In this document: piece after piece, positions 1 to 9,385 of the stretch
Position numbering within the stretch: position 1 is the stretch's first letter
Layout: each line of letters begins with the position of its first letter
NCBI RefSeq assembly: GCF_950100655.1
Contig: NZ_CATNLY010000051.1
Location: forward strand, 186,001 to 250,000
DNA length: 64,000 nt
Reading direction: 5' to 3'
DNA from: Pleomorphomonas sp. T1.2MG-36
GTDB lineage: Bacteria > Pseudomonadota > Alphaproteobacteria > Rhizobiales > Pleomorphomonadaceae
The notes under the pieces: generated by a model
Database searches by the model: none
Told to the model about the DNA's origin: nothing
The model's input: the letters and a program-made list of their open reading frames with translations, nothing else
Translations under genes and position numbers: made by a program

Positions 1-359
1 CTGATCCGATAGGTGTGGTCGCCCGGTTGAACCACTTGGCTTTTGGCGCCGATATAGATGCGCGTTCCGCCGGAGACGGCCTGTCGCGACCAATCGTCTG
101 GTCGGCCGTCGCGCTCGACCGAGACAATCCGGAATGCGGCTTCGTCGCCCTCGGACCAGGAAAACGGGAAATCTCGATAAATGCCGTGGCGAATCCTGTC
201 GCCCATCGCGCGAACGGTGATGGTCTCGGTGACGTCGAGCTCGCCGCTGGCCTCCAGCTGGATGGCGGCATCGAAGGACTTGATGACTTCCTGCGCGGTT
301 GCCACCCTTGGCGATAGTCCGAGCACGGCAAGAAAGACGATCACGGCGTGGCGAAACAT
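1..359 (-). CDS. DUF2207-type membrane protein, N-terminal part (cut by window edge)
   Basis: Reading the minus strand from an ATG at 359 gives an open frame that runs off the left edge with no stop. The first ~22 residues are a signal peptide ending near AAT-A-Q, and the mature part starts with an amphipathic beta-rich segment. It contains GIYRDFPF, which resembles the RGIYRDIP-like signature near the N-terminus of DUF2207 proteins (predicted membrane proteins with a large extracytoplasmic N-domain). Only about 119 residues are visible, so the membrane segments expected in the C-terminal part lie outside the window. The function of this family is unknown. The start is the first ATG before the signal peptide. 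Confidence 0.72.
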   Translation of the reverse strand, partial: MFRHAVIVFLAVLGLSPRVATAQEVIKSFDAAIQLEASGELDVTETITVRAMGDRIRHGIYRDFPFSWSEGDEAAFRIVSVERDGRPDDWSRQAVSGGTRIYIGAKSQVVQPGDHTYRI

Positions 360-519
360 GTCGGCGTTCTCGGCAAGGATCGGTTCGAAAGATGACGACT
401 TCGAGTTGTACTCGGCCGCTCCGCCGGGCGTAAGACTGCATCTCTCCTGACCAGGGTTCTTGCGCCTCCTTGGGCCGGTTCGGACGCTTGGTCGCATTTG
501 TCGCTTGCTCCGGACCATA

Positions 520-554
520 GAAAGGCCGCGCCATCCCGGGGGACGACGCGGCCT
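520..554 (-). terminator. Intrinsic terminator of the oxidoreductase gene
   Basis: On the minus strand, 8-bp arms AGGCCGCG / CGCGGCCT enclose a GC-rich loop and are followed by TTTC. The hairpin lies about 25 bases after the stop of the oxidoreductase at 580. Confidence 0.6.
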
Positions 555-579
555 GTCGTTGTCAGTTTGACCGGGGCGA

Positions 580-2577
580 TCAGATCGAGCGCGCCACCTC
601 GTAGGCATCCCAGATCGCGTACATGATGTTGGAGACTTGGCGGGCGTCGCCGAAGCTGTAGACTTCGGGAACGAGGTTGCGGACCTTGTCGTAGAGGCTG
701 CGCTCGGAGCGATAGCCGATGGCGACGATGGCGCTGTCGGCCGGCACGATGGTCTCCTTGTCGCCGCTCTTCACCTTGAAGCCGCCCTTGACCGGTTCGG
801 CCACATGGCTCGACGTCATGATGTCGATCTTCTTGTAGATCAGGAGGTCGTGCAGCATGTCGTGGTTGGCGTGGCAGAGCGGGCCGGCCAGCGCCAGGAT
901 CGTCGGCGCCAGTTCGACGATGGTCACCTTCTTGCCCTGGTCGTGCAGCCATAGCGCCGTTTCGCAGCCGACGAGGCCGGCGCCGATGACGATGGTGCTG
1001 TCGCCGGCCGGCTTGACGCCGTTGAGCACGTCCTCGGCGGTGTAGACGTTGTCGGCGTCGCCGATGCTGAGCCGCTTGGGCTGCGAGCCGGTGGCGACGA
1101 TCAGCACGTCGGGCTTGGCGAGCCGCACCGTCTCCTCGGTCACTTCCTTGTTGAAGATCACCGGCACCTTGAGTTCGCGCAGCTCGCGCTCGTACCAGCG
1201 GATCAGGTCGTGGTCGTCTTCCTTGAAGTCGGGCACGCCGCCGGGGATGACGACGCCGCCGAGACGGTCGGACTTCTCGTAGAGGGTCACGACATGGCCG
1301 CGCAGCGTGGCGACGCGGGCTGCCTCCATGCCGGCGATGCCGCCGCCGACGATCATCACCGACCTCTTCTCGAGCGCGGCGCTGAGGCCGTATTCCGCTT
1401 CGCGGCCGCAGGCCGGGTTCACGGCGCAGGAGATCTGCGAGTACTTGGCAAGCCGGCCCATGCAGCCTTCCTGGCAGGAGAGGCAAGGACGGATGCGGTC
1501 GATCTTCTCGGCGCGCACCTTGTTCGGCAACTGCGGATCGGCGAGCAGCGGCCGGGCGAGGCCGACGAAGTCGGTCTTGCCGGAGACGATGGCGGCGGCG
1601 GCGAGATCGGGGTTGTCCATGCGGCCGGCGGTGATCACCGGCACCTTCAGCACCTCTTTCAGGATCCTGTTGTAGGGCAGGTAGAGGCCCTTGTCCTGGT
1701 ACATGGGCGGATGGCTCCAGTACCAGCTGTCGTAGGAGCCGACGTCGCCGTTGAAGGCGTCGTAGCCGGCCGCTTCCAAGAGCTTGGCCGCCTCGATGCC
1801 CTCGGGAATGTCGCGGCCCATCTCGACGAACTCCTCGCCCGGCAGGCCGCCGCTCTTCCAATCCTTGATGAAGCTCTTGATGGAGTAACGCAGCGACACC
1901 GGATAGTCGGCGCCGCAGCGTTCCTTGATCGCCTCAACGATCTCCACGGCGAAGCGCAGGCGGTTCTCCAGGCTGCCGCCATATTCGTCAGTGCGCTGGT
2001 TGAACATGGAGATGGCGAACTGGTCGAGCAGATAGCCCTCGTGGACCGCGTGGATCTCGATGCCGTCGAAGCCGGCGCGCTGGGCGACCTCCGCGCTGTC
2101 GGCGAACTTGCGGACGTAGGTCTTGATCTCTTCGATGGTCAGTTCGCGGCAGGTCACGCCCTCGATCCAGCGGTGCGGGATCGGCGACGGGGCGACGGCC
2201 GTCCGGCCGACGATCGACGGCATCGACACGCGGCCGAAGCCAGCCGAGAGTTGCAGGAAGATGCGCGCGTCATAGGCGTGCACCCGCTCGGTCAAGATCT
2301 TGCCGGTCTTGACGAAGTTGAGCGGGTTCAGCGTCGGGCAGGGCATCGAGGGCAGGGCGCACTTCTCGATCTCGTTTTCCACCATGGTGACGCCGGTCAT
2401 CAGCAAGCCGGCGCCGCCCTTGGCGCGCTCGACGTAATACTCGACGCCGCGATAGTTGTAGGTGCCGTCGGCGTCGCACAATCCGCCGGGCCCCATCGGC
2501 TCCATGACATAGCGATTCTTGATTTCGAGGCTGCCGATCTTCATCGGCTCGAACAAGATCTCGTGGTTCTCTTTCAT
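580..2577 (-). CDS. Old yellow enzyme / 2-enoate reductase-type FMN-FeS-FAD oxidoreductase
   Basis: A 665-residue protein with the two-part layout of 2,4-dienoyl-CoA reductase (FadH), 2-enoate reductase and trimethylamine dehydrogenase. Residues ~5-350 are the FMN-binding TIM barrel (catalytic-type HAVHEGYLLDQF, His176 and His179, then RTDEYGGSLENR). Residues 365-384 carry the four-cysteine 4Fe-4S motif C-x2-C-x3-C-x11-C. Residues ~406-665 form a FAD/NAD(P) disulfide-reductase-like domain (GGGIAGMEAA, later VIGAGLVG). Cytoplasmic. It probably reduces an activated C=C bond with NAD(P)H; the substrate cannot be read from sequence. The divergent LysR gene at 2718 is the likely regulator. The start ATG lacks a strong Shine-Dalgarno, but the N-terminus aligns with the family (LFEPMKIGSLEIKNR). 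Confidence 0.9.
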   Translation of the reverse strand: MKENHEILFEPMKIGSLEIKNRYVMEPMGPGGLCDADGTYNYRGVEYYVERAKGGAGLLMTGVTMVENEIEKCALPSMPCPTLNPLNFVKTGKILTERVHAYDARIFLQLSAGFGRVSMPSIVGRTAVAPSPIPHRWIEGVTCRELTIEEIKTYVRKFADSAEVAQRAGFDGIEIHAVHEGYLLDQFAISMFNQRTDEYGGSLENRLRFAVEIVEAIKERCGADYPVSLRYSIKSFIKDWKSGGLPGEEFVEMGRDIPEGIEAAKLLEAAGYDAFNGDVGSYDSWYWSHPPMYQDKGLYLPYNRILKEVLKVPVITAGRMDNPDLAAAAIVSGKTDFVGLARPLLADPQLPNKVRAEKIDRIRPCLSCQEGCMGRLAKYSQISCAVNPACGREAEYGLSAALEKRSVMIVGGGIAGMEAARVATLRGHVVTLYEKSDRLGGVVIPGGVPDFKEDDHDLIRWYERELRELKVPVIFNKEVTEETVRLAKPDVLIVATGSQPKRLSIGDADNVYTAEDVLNGVKPAGDSTIVIGAGLVGCETALWLHDQGKKVTIVELAPTILALAGPLCHANHDMLHDLLIYKKIDIMTSSHVAEPVKGGFKVKSGDKETIVPADSAIVAIGYRSERSLYDKVRNLVPEVYSFGDARQVSNIMYAIWDAYEVARSI

Positions 2578-2717
2578 GGGACTGTTCGCGGCTCGTGTCC
2601 GCGCCTTCGGTTGCTGGCAAACGCCCTCTGCCCGGCCGGGCAGCTCGGCATCACCCTAGAGCCGGCGTTGCCATCTCTACAAAGACTTGATAGGGCTGCG
2701 CTCCATACTCAGGAGAT

Positions 2718-3611
2718 ATGTACGCAATGGAGCTGAGGCATCTTCGCTACTTCGTAGCCGTCGCCGACGAGGGGAGTGTCAGCGCCGCCGCCAGGACGCG
2801 GCTGCACACGGCCCAGCCGTCGCTCAGCCGCCAACTCAAGGATCTTGAACGGGAATTGGGTGTCGAGCTGTTCGACCGCCGGGTGCGGGGCGTGGTTCTG
2901 ACACGGCCCGGCCGGCTGTTTCTCGGTCATGTCCGGCAGGTGTTGAAGCAGCTCGACGACGCCGTCGACGTCGTGCGAAACGCGCCGATGACGATCCGCG
3001 TCGGTATTATCCCGGGGCTCGAAACCTTCGTGCTTCCCGAGTTCCGGCGGCTGGCGCGCGAGATTGCCGGCGAGGTGGACATCGAGGTGACGAGCGCTCC
3101 ATCCACCGCGCTCATCCAAGATCTGAAGGACGGCAATCTGGATCTCGCCTTTGCCCGCCCCTCGGTCACCGACATCGACCTGCATTTCGAGCCGATCGAT
3201 CATCACCGCATCAGCGTCTTTCTTCAGACCGGCCATCCCCTGACGCGGCGGGATATGCTGTCCTTCTCGGATCTGGTCGGCCACACCTACATTGCTGTCA
3301 ATCAGCGCGTCGCGCCGTTTCTGCGCGGCGAGATCGACATCTGGGGCCAGCTGCGTGGGCTTGCCCTGTCCCCGACCCATGTCGCCGGTGACATCGCCTC
3401 GACCTTTTCGCTGATCATGGCCACCGACGGCTTCTCGCTGATGCCCGATTACGCCGAGCGCCTGATGCCGGCGACGCTGTCGATGCGGCCGCTGGCCGAC
3501 GGGCCGGAGCCGTTGACGCTGGCCATCGCCTACCGGCCACTGCTGGCCTCGCCGGTCCAGTCGCTGGTGTCCACCGTGGCAAACGCATGGCCGCACGACC
3601 GAAGCCGGTGA
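2718..3611 (+). CDS. LysR-family transcriptional regulator
   Basis: A 297-residue LysR-type regulator. The winged HTH lies at residues ~4-63 (MELRHLRYFVAVADEGSVS, then TAQPSLSRQLKDLE), followed by the periplasmic-binding-protein-like effector domain. Two starts are possible, ATG 2718 and ATG 2727; the second gives the canonical MELRHLRYF N-terminus. It is divergent from the FMN/FeS oxidoreductase with ~140 bp between them, the usual arrangement for a LysR protein controlling its neighbour. The effector is unknown. Confidence 0.9.
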   Translation: MYAMELRHLRYFVAVADEGSVSAAARTRLHTAQPSLSRQLKDLERELGVELFDRRVRGVVLTRPGRLFLGHVRQVLKQLDDAVDVVRNAPMTIRVGIIPGLETFVLPEFRRLAREIAGEVDIEVTSAPSTALIQDLKDGNLDLAFARPSVTDIDLHFEPIDHHRISVFLQTGHPLTRRDMLSFSDLVGHTYIAVNQRVAPFLRGEIDIWGQLRGLALSPTHVAGDIASTFSLIMATDGFSLMPDYAERLMPATLSMRPLADGPEPLTLAIAYRPLLASPVQSLVSTVANAWPHDRSR

Positions 3612-3752
3612 CGGCTTTGGGCATAGAGAAACTGAAGGGCGCCTTCAGAACTTGCGATTAGGTCGCGACGGCTGGCGGGCCTATATTGAGGGCATCAAAG
3701 AGAGAAGAGAAAAGAGGCCGGAAACCTCCGGTCTAGGAAAGGAAAAACCGAA

Positions 3753-3908
3753 ATGTTCGCCACCCTCAAGCGCGCTGCCAAGGCTCTCCACCTTCCCACC
3801 CAGATCGAGCGCGACATGGCCTACCTCAACGAGGCCGGCGACCGGTACGACCTAGAGGCCCGCGAGCGGAACCTCAACAACCGCACCCGCCGTGGTTTCG
3901 GTCTCTGA
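3753..3908 (+). CDS. DUF3563 mini-protein (51 aa)
   Basis: A 51-codon frame beginning at ATG 3753 behind a purine-rich AGGAAAGGA. It encodes a small basic protein with AYLNEAGDRYDLEARER followed by an NNRTRRG tail. This matches the short DUF3563 family, whose members share a YL-x5-D-x-YDLE-x-R core and are common in rhizobia and Burkholderia-type bacteria. Function unknown; no membrane segment or signal peptide is visible. It is shorter than usual ORF-length cut-offs and easily missed. It stands alone between a LysR gene and a convergent secreted-protein gene. Confidence 0.75.
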   Translation: MFATLKRAAKALHLPTQIERDMAYLNEAGDRYDLEARERNLNNRTRRGFGL

Positions 3909-4015
3909 GGACTGAACGGCAACAAGCCGACATATGGATACGACGTCGAGCGCTCGAGACCTGACCGGTTCGGGCGCTTTGTCGTTTCCGGTCCGATCTC
4001 TCCCCACCCCAAATG

Positions 4016-4043
4016 AAAAACGGCTCCCCTCGCGGGAAGCCGT
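4016..4043 (-). terminator. Intrinsic terminator of the repeat-protein gene
   Basis: Read on the minus strand: a 10-bp stem ACGGCT-T-CCC / GGG-G-AGCCGT (one G-T pair), tetraloop GCGA, then TTTTT. It starts about 24 bases after the stop at 4067. Confidence 0.8.
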
Positions 4044-4066
4044 CTTGCTGTCTGCTTGGTCGATGC

Positions 4067-4567
4067 TCAGTTCGCGAAGACCACGGTGCTCTTGAACTGG
4101 GGCTCGTTGTCGCGGGCGGCGGGGTCGAAGGTCGTCACGACGCGGTAACCTTCGGACCCATGGGTGCCGACGACGGCGCCGGACTTCAGCGTCTGCTCGG
4201 CCGCCGCGTAGCGGGCGGCGTCGGCCTTGGCGGCAGCGGCGTTGGCCGAGTCCTTGATGAGCACGGCGCTCTTGAACTGGGGTTCGTTGTCACGGGCGGC
4301 CGGGTCGAAGTTGGTCACGACGCTGTAGCCTTCCGAACCGTGGGTACCGATGACGGCGCCGGACTTCAGGGTCTGGCCGGCTTCGGCATAGCGGGCGGCG
4401 TCTGCCTTGGCAGCGGCGGCGTTGGCGCCATTGTCGCTGACGACAGTGACGAACTGGGGCTCATTGGTGTCGGCGCCCGGGTTGTACTGAACGAGCGAGG
4501 CGGCGCTGGCGATCGAGGGCAGCAGGACCGAGGCGAGGGCGAGGGAAGCGAGGAGGGAGGTCTTCAT
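4067..4567 (-). CDS. Secreted protein with 60-residue tandem repeats
   Basis: A 166-residue exported protein. I place the start at ATG 4567 because GGAG lies at good distance upstream and the following ~23 residues are a clean signal peptide ending ASA-A. The mature part is almost entirely repeats: two complete 60-residue units plus a partial one, each with an AAAAKADAARYA helix, QTLKSGAV, GTHGSEGY, and DPAARDNEPQFKS. The units are exactly 180 bp apart at the DNA level. Cysteine-free, probably periplasmic or surface-exposed. I do not recognise a named family. Monocistronic with its own terminator. Confidence 0.8.
   Translation of the reverse strand: MKTSLLASLALASVLLPSIASAASLVQYNPGADTNEPQFVTVVSDNGANAAAAKADAARYAEAGQTLKSGAVIGTHGSEGYSVVTNFDPAARDNEPQFKSAVLIKDSANAAAAKADAARYAAAEQTLKSGAVVGTHGSEGYRVVTTFDPAARDNEPQFKSTVVFAN
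4081..4490 (-). repeat. In-frame 180-bp tandem repeat inside the secreted protein gene
   Basis: The segment beginning at 4081 (ccacggtgctcttgaactgg) recurs at 4261 (gcacggcgctcttgaactgg), exactly 180 bp on, and a degenerate third copy starts near 4441. The two full copies agree over most of their length, suggesting recent duplication of a 60-residue unit. Confidence 0.85.
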
Positions 4568-4884
4568 TTTCAATACTCCGAAAGACATAAATGTCTGATT
4601 TGTTTCATGGTCTGGCAGCGGTGGAGATCATTGGAGGTCAGTGTCCGCTGCCGATGACCGTGATTTAAGCCGCATTCGATCACGCGCAAATGGGCGCCCG
4701 ATGACAGTTGCGGGCTGCGGATTTGACAATGGATCGCAAAAGCGTGTTGAGGGGCGTGAACGCCACGTACCGCAGCCAGCAGTAAGGGAATTCACGTTCC
4801 TGATTGTTTCATGTTATGAACGATTTGCCGGCGGCTGGGGGACATGAGAATCCCTGGCGCCGGTCCATCCTGAAGGGGCATATT
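4568..4884. other. 317-bp intergenic gap between divergent secreted-protein genes
   Basis: I see no convincing gene here. The segment is more AT-rich than its surroundings and must hold the two divergent promoters, but I could not assign -35/-10 boxes with confidence. Confidence 0.5.
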
Positions 4885-5166
4885 ATGAAGTTTGCATTTA
4901 TGGTCGGGGCGCTTATTGCCGCGTTGCCGACGCTGGCCATGGCTGGCGAGAAGGTCGACATGGCCGAGCTCACCTGCAAGCAGTTTCTGGCCGACGAGGA
5001 AGGCATTCTGCCGACGGTGGTCTGGATCGACGGCTATCTCAGCCACCAGAGCGGCAATACCGTGATCGACATGGATGAGCTGGTCGCCAACGTGAAGCAG
5101 ATCGCCGGCGATTGCGCCAACCAGCCCGACATGAAGATCATGGAGCTGGTGCCGGAGGACGAATAG
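4885..5166 (+). CDS. HdeA/HdeB-family periplasmic protein
   Basis: A 93-residue protein starting at ATG 4885. Residues 1-20 are a signal peptide ending AMA-G. The mature part holds two cysteines (LTCKQFL and GDCANQP), as expected for the single disulfide of HdeA-type acid-stress chaperones, and has the family's helical, acidic composition (KVDMAELTC, PTVVWIDGYLS). HdeA-type proteins bind unfolded periplasmic proteins at low pH; whether this one is an acid chaperone is inference. Monocistronic with a strong terminator right after the stop. Confidence 0.8.
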   Translation: MKFAFMVGALIAALPTLAMAGEKVDMAELTCKQFLADEEGILPTVVWIDGYLSHQSGNTVIDMDELVANVKQIAGDCANQPDMKIMELVPEDE

Positions 5167-5194
5167 GCGCCGGTTGCCGGCTGAGCCTATTGGA

Positions 5195-5231
5195 GGACCG
5201 CTTCCGGCACAGGCCGGCGGCGGTCCTTTTT
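5195..5231 (+). terminator. Intrinsic terminator of the HdeA-like gene
   Basis: GGACCGC / GCGGTCC arms with a nested CCGG/CCGG inner stem are followed by TTTTT (5227-5231). It overlaps the stop of the convergent DUF1499 gene. Confidence 0.8.
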
Positions 5232-5821
5232 CATTTGGCGGGGGAGGGCAGCGCCGGGCCGGGCGCTGCGGGGTCGGCCGATGTCGGCGTGGTGGCGGCC
5301 AGCTCGGCGTCGATGCCGGAGAGAAGCGCCACGATGTTGGCGGTGTTGCGCCCGAGGTCGTAGTAGCCGATCTGGCTGCGCGAGTAGACGTAGAGGAAGG
5401 ACCCGCCGCCGCGGGCCGGCGTCACCATCACCGACAGCGTCGAGGGCATGCGCAGGAGCGGCGAGTAGACGATCATCCGGAAGCGGGTGTTGACCGGATT
5501 GGCGCCGACCTCCCGCACCTTGCCGGGCAGGCGCTTGGCGGCTGCTTCCGCCACCGTGAACAGGGCCTCGGGCGGCAGGCTGTAACGGCGCGTTTCGATG
5601 TCGGGGATGCCCTTCCTGCAGTCGTCGGCCGGGCAGGCGAGGCTATCGTTGAGCTTGCCGGTGCGCGAAGGCACCGAGAAATCATAGGGACCGAGGTCGG
5701 CCGGACCGAACACCGCGTCCCAGCTGGCTTCCCGACCGTAGGTGTAGAAGGCCAGCACCAGGAGCAGGAACGCGCCAAAAAGGGCCGCGAGCACCAAACC
5801 GAGGAAACGCAAAGGGGACAT
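5231..5821 (-). CDS. DUF1499 domain-containing membrane-anchored protein
   Basis: A 196-residue protein with one N-terminal hydrophobic segment (residues ~5-27) and an extracytoplasmic domain. That domain carries RYSLPPEALF, NTRFRMIVYSPLLRMP and VYSRSQIGYYDLGRN, features of DUF1499 proteins. The tail is a Pro/Ala-rich low-complexity stretch. Function unknown. It sits 12 bases after a second small membrane-protein gene (5834-6244) on the same strand, so the two are probably one operon. Confidence 0.8.
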   Translation of the reverse strand: MSPLRFLGLVLAALFGAFLLLVLAFYTYGREASWDAVFGPADLGPYDFSVPSRTGKLNDSLACPADDCRKGIPDIETRRYSLPPEALFTVAEAAAKRLPGKVREVGANPVNTRFRMIVYSPLLRMPSTLSVMVTPARGGGSFLYVYSRSQIGYYDLGRNTANIVALLSGIDAELAATTPTSADPAAPGPALPSPAK

Positions 5822-5833
5822 TGGATACCGGGG

Positions 5834-6244
5834 TCACGAGCGCGAGCGATCCCAGCTTTTAACCCGATTGAACAGGGCGCGCCAGAGGTCGGCCGAAACC
5901 GTCAGCCAGCCGGCGAGAACGGCCATGACCACGATCATGGCGAGGCTGTCGGACCGGTCGGGGGCCGGGGCCGGCGCAATGGCGTAGCTCATGTCGCGCG
6001 GCAGCGCCTTGACGTAGGGAACGGGGTCGCCGACCGGGCGGATGGCGCCGGTCTCGACATCCAGCGTGGCGATGGCCGGCGCGACTTCGGCCGCCCTGAC
6101 CGGACTGAGGCTGGCGCACAGGAGCGTCACCGCCAGGATCAGCGAGGCGGCGACGGCAACGACGATGGAAGCGCCCGCCCCGACCGAAAGCTCGTGGTGC
6201 GCGGTGGCTGCGTTGAAGGGGGTGTCGTCGATCCTGTCGGTCAT
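5834..6244 (-). CDS. Small membrane protein of unknown function
   Basis: A 136-residue protein with two predicted membrane segments: residues ~25-50 (VGAGASIVVAVAASLILAVTLL) and ~100-120 (LAMIVVMAVLAGWLTV). The Pro/Ala-rich linker between them would face the periplasm. No family recognised. It lies directly upstream of the DUF1499 gene, which supports co-transcription and perhaps a shared envelope role. Confidence 0.65.
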   Translation of the reverse strand: MTDRIDDTPFNAATAHHELSVGAGASIVVAVAASLILAVTLLCASLSPVRAAEVAPAIATLDVETGAIRPVGDPVPYVKALPRDMSYAIAPAPAPDRSDSLAMIVVMAVLAGWLTVSADLWRALFNRVKSWDRSRS

Positions 6245-6606
6245 CTCTCTCGTCCTTGCCGCTTATCGCTTCGGCTCCGAACCGGGCCTCCGGTCAGTGC
6301 CTTTCGATGGGCAAGAGATGCCTTGCGAATGGGTCGCGCCGATGCCGGGATTGAGGTGGGTGACGGGAGATGTCGTGGCGATTTCGTGGCGGGGTTAACA
6401 CTTGAACGGTGGAGGGTTGGTGGAGAAGATCGGCCCTTTGGGAAAATGAAGTTCTTTCAATTGGTTAAATGGCGGGTGCCAAGCCATCCGGTTAACGGCG
6501 GGTAAACGCGAAAGATCGCATTTTCAGCGTTGCCGCCATCATCGAGGTGCAACTCCGTTCGCTGCCGTCGTTCGTCCCCGGTTTGGGAGGCGTTGCATTT
6601 CGCAAG
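6245..6606. other. Intergenic gap upstream of the MarR-GNAT gene
   Basis: About 360 bp without a credible gene. Frames here are short and compositionally unlike proteins. It separates a leftward operon from the rightward MarR-GNAT gene and ends in that gene's palindromic operator. Confidence 0.5.
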
Positions 6607-6633
6607 GATATGGTTGTACGATACAACCATATC
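6607..6633. promoter_or_regulatory. 27-bp perfect palindrome, likely MarR operator
   Basis: Arms GATATGGTTGTA and TACAACCATATC are exact reverse complements (12 bp each) around a CGA centre. The site ends 14 bases before the MarR-GNAT start codon. Its size and place fit an autoregulatory MarR operator overlapping the promoter. Confidence 0.75.
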
Positions 6634-6647
6634 AACGGAGCCCGCAG

Positions 6648-7577
6648 ATGAGTCCAGATCCGGCCGTCGTCGAAGACATCCGCACCCTGTCGCGACGGAT
6701 GGTGCGCGCCTGGGGCTTCATGGGTGGCACCTTCGCCGGCACCGATCTGTCGCCATCCTCCGTGCATGCGCTGATCGAGATCGAGGTGGGCGGCCTCACG
6801 GCGCGCGAGCTCGGCATGCGCCTGCGGTTGGAGAAATCCAGCGTCAGCCGTCTGCTCCGCAAGCTGGTGGCGCTGGGTGCCGTGAAAGAGACGCCCGACG
6901 AGGCCGACGGCCGCGTCAAGCTGCTGTCGCTGACCGCCGAGGGGCGGTCGCGCGTCGCCGCCATTCACGCGTTTGCCCGCCGGCAGGTCGCAGAGGCGCT
7001 GGGTCGGCTCGGGGCCGGCGAGGAGCGCGCGGTGCTCGACGGACTGCGTCTCTACAGCGCGGCGCTCGAAGGCGGGCCGGACGTCCAGCCGGTGGCGATC
7101 GTTCCCGGCTATCGGCCGGGTCTTGTGGCCCGCATCACCGACATGCACATGCGCTACTACGCGCGCGAGCATGGGCTGGGGCGCCGCTTCGAAACCCTGG
7201 TGGCCGGCGGGCTCGCCGAGTTCTGCGACCGCCTGGACAATCCGCAGAATGCGATCTGGACCGCGCAGATGGGCGGCGAGATCGTCGGCTCGCTGGCGAT
7301 CGACGGCGAGGACATGGGCGCCGGCATCGCCCACCTGCGCTGGTTCGTCGTCGCCGACGGCCTGCGGGGCAGTGGAGCGGGAAAGCGGCTGCTCGATGCC
7401 GCGATGGCCTTTGCCGACGGGCACGGCTTCGCCGAAACCCGCCTCTCGACCTTCGCCGGGCTCGATGCCGCCCGCCACCTCTACGAGTCGCGCGGCTTCG
7501 AGCTGGCCGAAGAGAAGATCGGCGCTCAATGGGGCAGGGAACTGGTGGAGCAGCGCTTCATTCGGCGCCCCAAATGA
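6648..7577 (+). CDS. MarR-type regulator fused to GNAT N-acetyltransferase
   Basis: A 309-residue two-domain protein. Residues ~1-145 are a MarR winged helix (LTARELGMRLRLEKSSVSRLL, then DEADGRVKLLSLTAEG). Residues ~155-305 are a GNAT fold, with the acetyl-CoA-binding region at LRWFVVADGLRGSGAGKRLLD and a C-terminal HLYESRGFELAEE. This is the known MarR-GNAT architecture in which the repressor and an acetyltransferase share one chain; substrates are mostly unknown. The start has GGAG 8 bases upstream. A 27-bp palindrome lies just upstream, so it likely represses itself. Confidence 0.88.
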   Translation: MSPDPAVVEDIRTLSRRMVRAWGFMGGTFAGTDLSPSSVHALIEIEVGGLTARELGMRLRLEKSSVSRLLRKLVALGAVKETPDEADGRVKLLSLTAEGRSRVAAIHAFARRQVAEALGRLGAGEERAVLDGLRLYSAALEGGPDVQPVAIVPGYRPGLVARITDMHMRYYAREHGLGRRFETLVAGGLAEFCDRLDNPQNAIWTAQMGGEIVGSLAIDGEDMGAGIAHLRWFVVADGLRGSGAGKRLLDAAMAFADGHGFAETRLSTFAGLDAARHLYESRGFELAEEKIGAQWGRELVEQRFIRRPK

Positions 7578-7608
7578 AAAGGGGATCGGAGCCGAAGCTC
7601 CGATCCCC
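7578..7608 (-). terminator. Terminator between MarR-GNAT and aatA (strongest for aatA)
   Basis: A 12-bp perfect stem GGGGATCGGAGC / GCTCCGATCCCC with a 4-base loop. On the minus strand it is followed by TTTTCATTT, so it ends aatA transcripts. The stem may also serve the convergent gene. Confidence 0.8.
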
Positions 7609-7633
7609 GATGATCTGACCGAACCTTTGTCGC

Positions 7634-8878
<1,245 letters not shown>

Positions 8879-9018
8879 TTAAATACGACCCTCTTGCTCT
8901 ATTGCGGCGCGCGCGCACGCGCAAGGTCAAACCTTGCCGATGCCGGCATTTCCGGTTCCCGTGATGGAACCCGGCACGCGTGGAGGAGGATGGTTCGGCG
9001 GCGCGCATTGAGCGGCGC

Positions 9019-9155
9019 AAAAAAAAGCCGGGCACGAGGCCCGGCTATAAAGTTTTGGAATGCGGATCGCAGGGACGATACCGCACCTTCCAGAGGGGAA
9101 CAGCTGAAGATTCGCTTTCGCCGGGAGGATGGCGAGGGAACCAACACATCAGCTG
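9019..9155 (-). ncRNA. Candidate AbcR-like trans-acting small RNA
   Basis: The minus strand holds a strong intrinsic terminator (9019-9046: AGCCGGGC / GCCCGGCT then TTTTTTTT) with no coding frame in front of it. Upstream of it I can draw two more hairpins. One has CGCC/GGCG arms and an AUCCUCCC loop, within a longer pairing CAGCUGA/UCAGCUG. The other, UGCGG-U-AUCG / CGAUCCGCA, has a UCCCUG loop. Anti-Shine-Dalgarno loops plus a terminator are the plan of AbcR (alpha-r15) sRNAs, which repress ABC-transporter mRNAs. A weak promoter (TTGTTT-17-CATATA, 9161-9189) fits a start near 9155. The next gene upstream is the vtlR/lsrB-type regulator known to control AbcR RNAs in relatives. The 5' end is an estimate. 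Confidence 0.55.
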
Positions 9156-9336
9156 AGGTCTATATGCACCCGCACCCGGTGCAAAACAAGAAGGCAAACT
9201 GCAAATCTGCTATGCAATATCCCGGTTATTTTGCCCAAACTGTAACATCATCGTGAAGTCTTTACGGTTCATTGGTGTTTTCCGTTAAGGGAAAACGCGA
9301 GTATTGCGCGGAGCGCACAACGATACGTTGGAAGGA

Positions 9337-9357
9337 CAGCCGACCAAGTGTCGGCTG
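9337..9357 (-). terminator. Hairpin after the lsrB/vtlR stop
   Basis: CAGCCGAC / GTCGGCTG arms (8 bp, 5-base loop) about 29 bases after the lsrB stop on the minus strand. The T-run is poor, so termination may be partial. Confidence 0.45.
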
Positions 9358-9385
9358 CCGCCGGGCAGACCTCGTCAGGGGCTTC

